NCBI GenBank assembly: GCA_963575645.1
Contig: OY754466.1
Coordinates: forward strand, 41,820,001-41,884,000
Direction of reading: 5' to 3'
Length of the DNA stretch: 64,000 nucleotides
Origin: Xanthostigma xanthostigma
Lineage: Eukaryota > Arthropoda > Insecta > Raphidioptera > Raphidiidae
The notes beneath the pieces are model-generated. The model saw only the letters and a program-made list of their open reading frames with translations, had not been told where the DNA came from and searched no databases. Shown here in pieces: positions 56,001 to 64,000 of this stretch. A program made the translations under genes and the position numbers. The number at the start of each line of letters is the position of its first letter. Within the stretch, counting starts at the first letter, position 1.

Positions 56001-58667
56001 CAACCTATTTAACAACAAATATGTTTGCTATATTTGTTAAATTAACCATCAGACTAAGATTTATTTAATAATTTAAGATATTTTTATACCAATGATGTAA
56101 CTTAAAAATTTTCAAAGACGTGCTTTGTAAACTTATTTTCCAAATATGTCTTCCACGTTATTTTGAATTAATAAAATATAAATATTAAAAAAGAAAACAA
56201 TTAAATACAGTGATTAACTCAGCTGTTGTTCTCAAAAACCAATTCCTATAGTTTTGACATCATTGGTATATTTATTATATTTTTAATTTCAATAATTATT
56301 TTTTTACAAAATTCGACAAAAAAAGAAAAGAATAGAATTAATAATTAACAAATTTGCTGCATTTAGGTAATCCATATTGAAATTTATATTCGTTGATAAC
56401 TATATTCCGCCAAGTTAAAATTAGTTAGATATATTTGTGTTTTTCTAGTTAATAGATCAATATGAAAAGTAGATTGGTTTCAAAATTTTCTTTTCTTTCA
56501 TTTTTTATGATCAGATAGTGTTAAAACAAAATTTAATGTTCTAGGATAAAAATGATTACAAAAGATTATTGCTTAAATTTCAAGACATTAGATAGTCACT
56601 TAATTGAAATAATTTCTATTCCTAAAAGAATATTATTAAACTCTAAAAAATGTTAGAAGTTATTTCAATATTTATAAAAAAAAAACACTGTAATATCATT
56701 TTTTGTTTTGTTTTTTAAGGCCACCAAAACCACAAATTTTTAGGTCGTTATTTTTCATTAGTCTTTATCAATAATCTCAATTATTTTAAATATAAATTAA
56801 AAAAAAATACTAACATAAATACATTTTTTAAACGAACCATGATTTTAGAAAAAAACAAGCCCAGCAGACTTATTCCTTATGTTTGAATGCTTATAATATT
56901 TTAAACTAAAAATAATTCTTTTTCTACAGACTGAACCAATTAAAAAAAATTTTGTCTATTTTCAATTTTAATCAATTTTTTTAAAGTAAGAGCTTTTTAG
57001 TTTTCAAAAAAAAAACACGTATTTTATTTTATATCATTTTTTTTAAATATTATTTTCTATTTATTCATCAGCTAATCTTGATGGGTCTGCGTAAAACAAA
57101 TTAACCTTGAGATGGAATAAACTATTTGACTATTATTTTGTTTACATATCCACAATCTTAACCTCACTTTTTATTCTATATTTGTAATGAAAATCAGTAA
57201 CGACATTTTTCAGTGATTGTTACAGTGTTTTTTTTCTAGATTTCTAGTATCCGTATAGCTTAATATGACGTCATACATATCTAGTCTTTTAGTTATGATT
57301 TATTAGTGAGGTGTAATAGGTTAAATCTCTATTAATATTATATATTTCTAGTGTTAGAAATCGTTTAGCGATTATAGATCATAGCGATAATAGATAATAT
57401 AGGGTATAAGATAGTAGTGGACTGTTATATTTAAGGTTTTTGGCAACATGAGGTTTGACCCGGACACCGCCTTAAACCGTCACAACAACTTTCAGACGTT
57501 CTTCGGAGCTCTGTTACTTCTTTTTCGGTAAAAACCCTGCATAAATAACGTGTATAACGTAAAAAGTAACGTAAAAGACAAACAGTACACTTATAAACAT
57601 AACATGATAAATACACTCACATACACGTTCCTTGTTTCGCATCCTATCCGCTAACCTTTACTGTCATTGTGCCCGCGTCTTTACGTCATTTAAGAATATC
57701 CTTATTCTTTCTACATCCACGTTTATAGTATATAATCATTATGGCTGCATAACATCGGTCACATTTTCATTATGCCCGTGTCTTTATATTTTCTGCCAGT
57801 GTATACGTCGTTACCAATATTATTTCTTTACTGTTATTGTGAATCTATCTTTAGCTTCATTGCATCGTCATTATTCGTCTGTTTTACTAACGTTTCTGGT
57901 TATAAAATTTTAATTAATTCATAAACTATATTATAATAGCCTCATTTGTTCATACTGTTGTGTTGTCTTAAAGGTTTATAAAGCTTTCAAAAATTTTAAA
58001 ATAATTTATATATCATAATGCACCCAACAGTTGGCATTGTTAATTTCATTTCAATAATATTTTGAAATAAAACATGTTTTGATGACTCAATGAAAATAAA
58101 TTTTGCTTCTATTAATGAGACGAAGAGTATAGAAATACAAAAACATGTTTTTATTTGCATTTTTTATTAATTATAAGATAAATGATCTCGGTTGTAGTGC
58201 GTCTATAATCTATTATATTTATCCATTAAATTCATTATCTTACTGGAGCAATTTTCTGTCGTTAGTCATTTCTTACATATAAATTTTCACTGTCACGCAA
58301 TGTCAAATTTGTTCTGCTGTAGTTAAATTGCTAAAAGGATAATAAAAGACCACATTATCTATTGCTCTTGTGAAATCTATATTTTTGACTTCTTAAGTGT
58401 AATCTAAATTATAATTACTTTGTTATCTAAATTTTTGAATTACATTTTCTAATTTTCGAACTCAATTTACATACAAAATAATAATAAGCATTCGGCAATT
58501 AAATTTCTTCAAAGGAAGGAGACTCACTATAAAATTTATCTGAGAATCTATTGATATTTTCAATTTGCGATTAATTTTTATCATACACTGACAAGATATT
58601 TTTGATGTTTTCAAATTTTCTAACATGGAGGTTTTTAACATACGGTCATATCGACGTTTTTGTTATT

Positions 58668-59099
58668 CTTAAGAGTATTCGTCCCTGCAAACACTCCCTG
58701 CACCCTTCATCTCAAATCTTTTCCCCTCGCCTAAAAACGGTTCGCGCTCTCCCGACGCTATTTTTAAAGCTAGAGGGTTCTGGTAAACGCCAAATGAAAG
58801 ACAAAGAATCAGACTACAGATCCTTCAGGCGATTTTTTTGAAAAACTGTTTCGCCTACGTGTGAAATATTACGTAACTTATTACTTTTTTCAAAAGGTTG
58901 TAAGTTTTTTCAGGAATTTTTTTTTTCAAAAAATTCGCCTAAAGGATCTGTAGTCTGATTCTTTGTCTTTCATTTGGCGTTTACCAGAACCCTCTAGCTT
59001 TAAAAATAGGGTCGGGAGAGCGCGAACCGTTTTTAGGCGAGGGGAAAAGATTTGAGATGAAGGGTGCAGGGGGTATTTGTAGGGACGAATACTCTTAAG
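58668..59099. repeat. Fold-back element with about 175-bp arms
   Basis: The ends cttaagagtattcgtccctg and complement; the arms include tcttttcccctcgcctaaaa, ctagagggttctggtaaacg and agactacagatccttcaggcg. Very few mismatches between arms suggest a young insertion or gene conversion. Confidence 0.88.
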
Positions 59100-60940
59100 C
59101 CTTCTTCGAGTATTAATGTTATTTTACTATTCCAACATCACAATTCACTTTTGACAGTCACAATCATACAATTATTTATTATCACATCTTTTCATGTCAA
59201 CATCCTGCATTGTACCGCTGTATGCAACTTATGCAGGGCTGGACAAAAAAATCTCCATTCATTTATAATCCACACTATACCCAACCCTGCACGAGTTCAA
59301 AAGCGGAAAGCAATGTTCTGAACTGAATTTCAGCCGTAACGGGTGAATAACGGTTTGTTTCAGTATTCTGTGTATTTCGTCACTTTCCTAACAGCGCTTG
59401 CGCAGAAAGTAGAACGTGACGTTATTGGAACACGTGAACTCACCGCTGTTCCCCGCGAATTAATAAATCGGCATTTCCACTTTTCCTCACTCTCCAAAAA
59501 GGCCCTTTTAACCCTCAACGGTACAAAAACAATCTCTGACAGCGCAGACTTGTTGCTATTTAATCTTGTGTATAGAATCCGTAATATTGTAGGCATGTTA
59601 TATATTGGTTATATTTTATATTTATTTTGGAAACAGTTTTTAAAGTCACTCTATATATTATTATGTTTCCGTTTTAATAGTGATTATGTAATTATTTAGA
59701 TTGACTCATGACGTAATTTTTTAATAAACACCATAGCTACAGTATTTATTATTATGGGACAACAATTACTTCATTTTGTGTATCATTTTAAAATAGACCT
59801 CAATTTTGCCTGCTATCTTTCTATCTATCTATTTTATCTCTTTTTCTGTATTTTTTCTATTTACACTTGTATTTTTGATATATAGTTACTTTTTATTTTT
59901 ATACAGGGTTGAATATAATCGAGTTGTTGATTAATAGAAATTTTTTTAACTTTTAATATAAATATAAATGTCATGATAAGCAACAAAATTGAAACAGGTA
60001 TTTACTTATATCACTCAGTTGTCTGTAGATTTTGATTCACCCTGTATATACATAATATTATTTTAATTTTGCATTATCATATTTGTTAAGAGTTATCATA
60101 ATTAAATAGTTAAACTTTGTTAGTATTCTGTTAGAACGCAGTGAATATGGTTAGAAGTTGGTAGAGCGTTCACTTGTTTTTTATTGGTTAGTTCTCGAAC
60201 ACAGATAAACAAAACAGATACTTAGCTACCGATTACAGGTAATAAAAATGTAAGTCCTGTAGAACTAAGAGTGGTAATGTCGCCGATAATTGTAACTTTC
60301 TAAAATATAGTACTTAAGTCTGACATTTCAAAATGATTATTTTAGTTTGAATTTAATTTTGAAGAACCATGCTTTGCAAACTTCTGATTGGCTCTGGATA
60401 TTTGGTTTTAATGAAATGAAAAATTACTCTCAACTATAGACATGCAGATAACGGAAAGATTTTCGAAATTTGCACCATTTAAATTATATAATTTTTGACA
60501 TAGGTACATAGTATGTTTTGATCTAAGAATCACTCGATAATAATTAATCATCCTTGTAAATATATATCGTCATATAATTTTGAATTCAGTCATTTGCAGT
60601 TAAAAGTAAATGATAAAAAAATTTGCCGATTTAAACTGTTTGAATTGTGTCATTAATTGAGTATATTGAAAACATAACATTTCTATTATTATTAATCATG
60701 TTTGAAAAGCAGTCCGCTCATAAAAATATTGGAAATTATTTAAATTCAAGCAATATGTGACGTACCTGAAATTTTCACAATATAATTTCATTTGCTTTAT
60801 GCAATCTCTTTCAAAAAAGTGTATATAATTAATTTGTGTTTAAATATAGTTGACTAATGTAACCAATATGATGATTAGTTAATTATTATTGAATGTCTTA
60901 TACTTTCAAACAAGTCAACTAATCACTGAGTAAGCGTATT

Positions 60941-61905
60941 TAGTGATGTAACGAATTTTTTTAAAATTTTCTTTTTTTAAATGTGAAAATAATACCTATT
61001 AAATAAGAAAAAATATTAGTTTCTTGGCATTTTTAATAAAAAAGTTTTTATCTTAATCCTTTTTTAAAAAATAACTCAAGTTTTTTCACTTAGGTAACCT
61101 TGCAATTATATCTTTTATCAGCTTTTACTTTAACATTAGTTAATAAAGTTTCAAACTTATAATAGTAACTAGCGGTCCGGTTCGGCTTCGCTTTTATTTA
61201 AACGCCTGTATCCACCCTGAAGGTCCATTGTAAATATTGGTGAAAAAAATTTTGAAATCGGATGAGTAGTTTCGGAGACTGCTTTCTACATCCAAACTTA
61301 CAAACTTTACCTCTTTATAATATTATAGCGGTCCGTCCCGGTTTCACCCGGGTACGATAGGAATAATTCTGCAAAATGTATTTCCTTTGTGGCCCGGCGT
61401 CTCAACTAATAGCTTAGAGCAAATGGCAAGTTCTAACAGATGTCGCTATTTGCTACTAAACAGTGTTGTTTGTTTGCTTCTGAACTAATAGTTCAGAAGC
61501 AAACAAACAAAACTGACTTCTGATAGAACAGATGTCGTCATGTGTTAAAAAAGAAGGATTTTTTGAGAAAATACCGTATTTATGTACAAAATATTTAATG
61601 AAAACTATCCTATAGCGTAAATTGCACCAAGCAAGACACATTTACAAAATTTTATAAACATCTGTTCAGTGATTTCGGAAATTGTGACACGGGAATTTTA
61701 TATATATAGATAATCAACCTAGTACCCAGAACCACTGTAAAAAGAGTGCGTGCGAATTGCGCGACCAATCAACTGTCCTTTAACCTTGGACAAATGACGC
61801 CAGATTTTAAAATTGAATATTCACGTTCGCGAATATCGTCGAGAAATATTTTATTTCGCAATCGCATTCGCGAATGTCTAAAAGTTAGCGTTCGTTACAT
61901 CACTA
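60941..61905. mobile_element. hAT-like element interrupted by retroposon copies
   Basis: The ends TAGTGATGTAACGAA and TTCGTTACATCACTA are inverted; flanking 8-mers do not match, so the target duplication has decayed or one side is rearranged. The interior from about 61165 to 61700 is occupied by two partial copies of another repeat (agcggtccggttcggcttcg at 61172, agcggtccgtcccggtttca at 61326). A small palindrome (gtttgcttctgaactaatag with complement) lies at 61468-61508. Confidence 0.65.
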
Positions 61906-62029
61906 TGAGCGATATCTCAAAAACCTGGCCCTTTCAAACAGTTGAATTTTGAAACATTTTTTTATGTGAAAAATGAAGCTACACATTTATTTTAGGGCAA
62001 TACAAAATGATTAAAACCACGATTTTTGA

Positions 62030-62480
62030 AAAAAAAAGACGGGTTGCACTCCGGGAGTGCCGGCAGAAGTGAAAACATAAACACACACGAACATTCGCGC
62101 AAGCGCCCTGCGCCGCCTAAACGAAACAGCAGGCGCAGGCATACATTTTCGCCGCGCCGTAGAAAGAGAGGGGGATACCTTCTCTCCTACGCCGCACCGG
62201 CTGTCTAGTCTTCATCCGTCTTACGAATTTTAGATCAGGTCACGTGTCCTGACGCGAGTTTAACATTTTTTACCCATTACAAAAAATGTGTACAACGCCG
62301 CTAAAGAAGTTTTCACTTCAAAAATTATTTGGTGACGTTATCAGTAATTTATCGTATTGAACAGGACTTGCATTATAGTTAGCAGTATTCAGCTCGGAAA
62401 TGTGTAAAGAAAATAACACGTATAGTTACCATGGCAACCCCAACACCCTACCGCTTGCCGCTTGTTATTTATTACACGCT
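62030..62480. other. Locally GC-rich segment of unknown origin
   Basis: Bases 62040-62210 are clearly richer in G and C than the intron around them (cgccctgcgccgcctaaacg, acattttcgccgcgccgtag). A 60-codon frame there is Arg/Pro-rich and without similarity that I know. It may be a transposon or retroposon fragment; no ends were found. Confidence 0.4.
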
Positions 62481-63298
62481 CTAACTGAATACAACTAGAG
62501 TACGGGCTATGAAAGATGAAGCCTCCACAAAAGTCTTATTTTGTGTCATTCTAACATCAATACGCAAAGCTGTGTCTCGGAAAGTCATCTCCAAGATCAG
62601 ATTAAAGATCGCTGTTTCTTTTTTACTTCCATATTTGTTAAGGAACTCGAACTTTGTTGATAGGGTCGGAAAACCTTGTGCGATAATAAGTCCGTCTGTG
62701 TGTCGAACTTTTTTCGTTTACAATAATTTACCGATTTTTAAAAAAGGTTTTGTCTCAGGATTTAAGTTTTCGTGTCAAATTTTTTTTGCATACAATAGGG
62801 CCTGTAGAACTGCTCACAACGTCACTTCCGCGACACTTTTCCGTGACATTTCACTGAGTGAAAAGTGGGGGGGGGCAAAGCGTAAAAATATTATTGCATT
62901 CGTAGAGTTGACGGAAACCTGTCACGTTTATTGCACCACCAGCAAGTAAAATTTAATTAGTTCAGAATTAACAGACCACTTGATATATTAGGGGCGGTCA
63001 AAAAATAGATAATAATTTCAAAACGGTTTGTTATACAAAGTCTACATATTCTTTACTGCTGTAATGAAAATAATACATTGAAACATTAATTGAAAGCTTG
63101 TGGGGAAATGATTACGCCATAATTTAAAAGGGGTGATTCAACAGTTTAATTGAAGATTTCTGCTTATTTTTTAATAGCTGCATACATATAAAAATTGTAT
63201 ATGTATATCATATTTATATAAATGTTTAGTTATCAACATTAACTTTTTATTTTATCGGTCTCATTGTAATACTCGATTTAAAATAATGAGGGATATTT

Positions 63299-63533
63299 TT
63301 TTTTAAAGGTATATCCAATTGTATATATCCACATATATAGAGCATATGCACATATACAAGAGAATATCACTTGGGGGGGTGGCACTACCTCTTAGTATCT
63401 GGCCAGTATAATTAAATTTCAAAGCTGGGTCTAAACGACAATCACAAAATATCCATGAGCAGAGGTGGGATTCGAACCCACGACAGTGCGATCCAAAGGC
63501 CAGCACGCTGACCATTACACCACGCTGTCCCCT
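63299..63533 (-). mobile_element. tRNA-derived SINE with 10-bp target duplication
   Basis: 235 bp flanked by AGGGATATTT at 63289-63298 and 63534-63543. On the minus strand the head reads ggggacagcgtggtgtaatg (A-box region), then a B box gtgggttcgaatcccacc, with an anticodon-loop-like ctttgga. The 5' and 3' parts of the acceptor stem do not pair, so it is not a functional tRNA. The element continues to an A-rich tail at 63299. The 82-codon minus-strand frame is non-coding. Confidence 0.85.
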
Positions 63534-64000
63534 AGGGATATTTCCGTACAAACATTTTTAGGTTAGGTAAAGCATGGAAGATATATATCCTATAATCCAG
63601 ATTGAAAACATACTATTGAATAACTTTGTAAGAGTCAATTAAATGAAAAAAATGACGGATATTTACTTGCATATGTTCAAGATTGACAGATATTTTCCCG
63701 GGATTCACATTGGATACTTATATTAGTCAATTGAAAAAAAATGGCGATTTACAATATTTTAGGTTAGGTTACGTGTAGGAAAATACTTCTTTCAAATAAC
63801 AGACACAGCGATACGAATTGATCTTTCTGAATGAGATTATTAAGACACAAATAAGGTGGACTCTTTAATCAATATTAAAACAAATCTGTTTATGTTTTGC
63901 CTGTGCCAGTTATGTATAAAATTATATATATAGAGCAAATTAGGACAGCAGATTCACTCAGTAGTCGTCGAATAGCGACGTGTCGTATGATATCTATCTC

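Noticed and set aside
59343..59699. 118-codon frame as a host gene
   Set aside because: No start context, splice partners or recognisable domain; composition is like the surrounding intron.
63299..63533. Genuine tRNA-Gln gene on the minus strand
   Set aside because: The acceptor stem does not pair and the sequence is bounded by a 10-bp target duplication with a long tail, so it is a SINE head.
63555..63775. ggttaggtta units suggesting insect telomeric TTAGG repeats (also near 37723)
   Set aside because: Only one or two consecutive units at each place; too short for a telomeric insertion.

Overview
The window is a piece of an animal, almost certainly insect, nuclear genome. It is AT-rich, has long GT-AG introns, and is packed with transposable-element relics. 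One gene is visible: the plus-strand gene for a Cav2-type voltage-gated calcium channel alpha-1 subunit, the insect cacophony (cac) family. It enters from the left in the cytoplasmic I-II linker and runs off the right end after segment IVS5. The conceptual exons match insect Cav2 proteins almost residue for residue as I remember them (for example [47 protein letters not shown]). Fourteen constitutive-looking or alternative positions give about 930 residues. The species cannot be fixed; the repeat style would fit a hemipteran, but that is a guess.

Exon layout: I-II linker with the beta-subunit binding motif (1817-1932, 3690-3854, perhaps a 21-nt microexon at 5673-5693); domain II (12711-12923, 14016-14230, 14623-14835, 15318-15733); domain III (16217-16519, 17799-18059, 21147-21290, 22609-22810); domain IV as far as S5 (23305-23469, then either 28403-28513 or 37770-37880, then 47637-47720 and 54824-55006). 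All junctions keep reading phase. The two 111-nt exons at 28.4 and 37.8 kb are alternative versions of IVS2 and look mutually exclusive. The IVS5-S6 pore exon was not found before the end of the window.

The introns (most of the window) hold Penelope-like retroelements (PLEs), hAT-like elements with exact 8-bp target duplications, two tRNA-derived SINEs with perfect target duplications, and an unusually large number of long fold-back (palindromic) elements, several nested in one another. The most interesting non-coding signal is a recurrent hammerhead-ribozyme-like motif in the PLE and fold-back termini. Several copies differ in primary sequence yet keep the three helices around the CUGANGA and GAAA boxes. 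No second host gene, no genuine tRNA or rRNA gene and no bacterial feature was seen.
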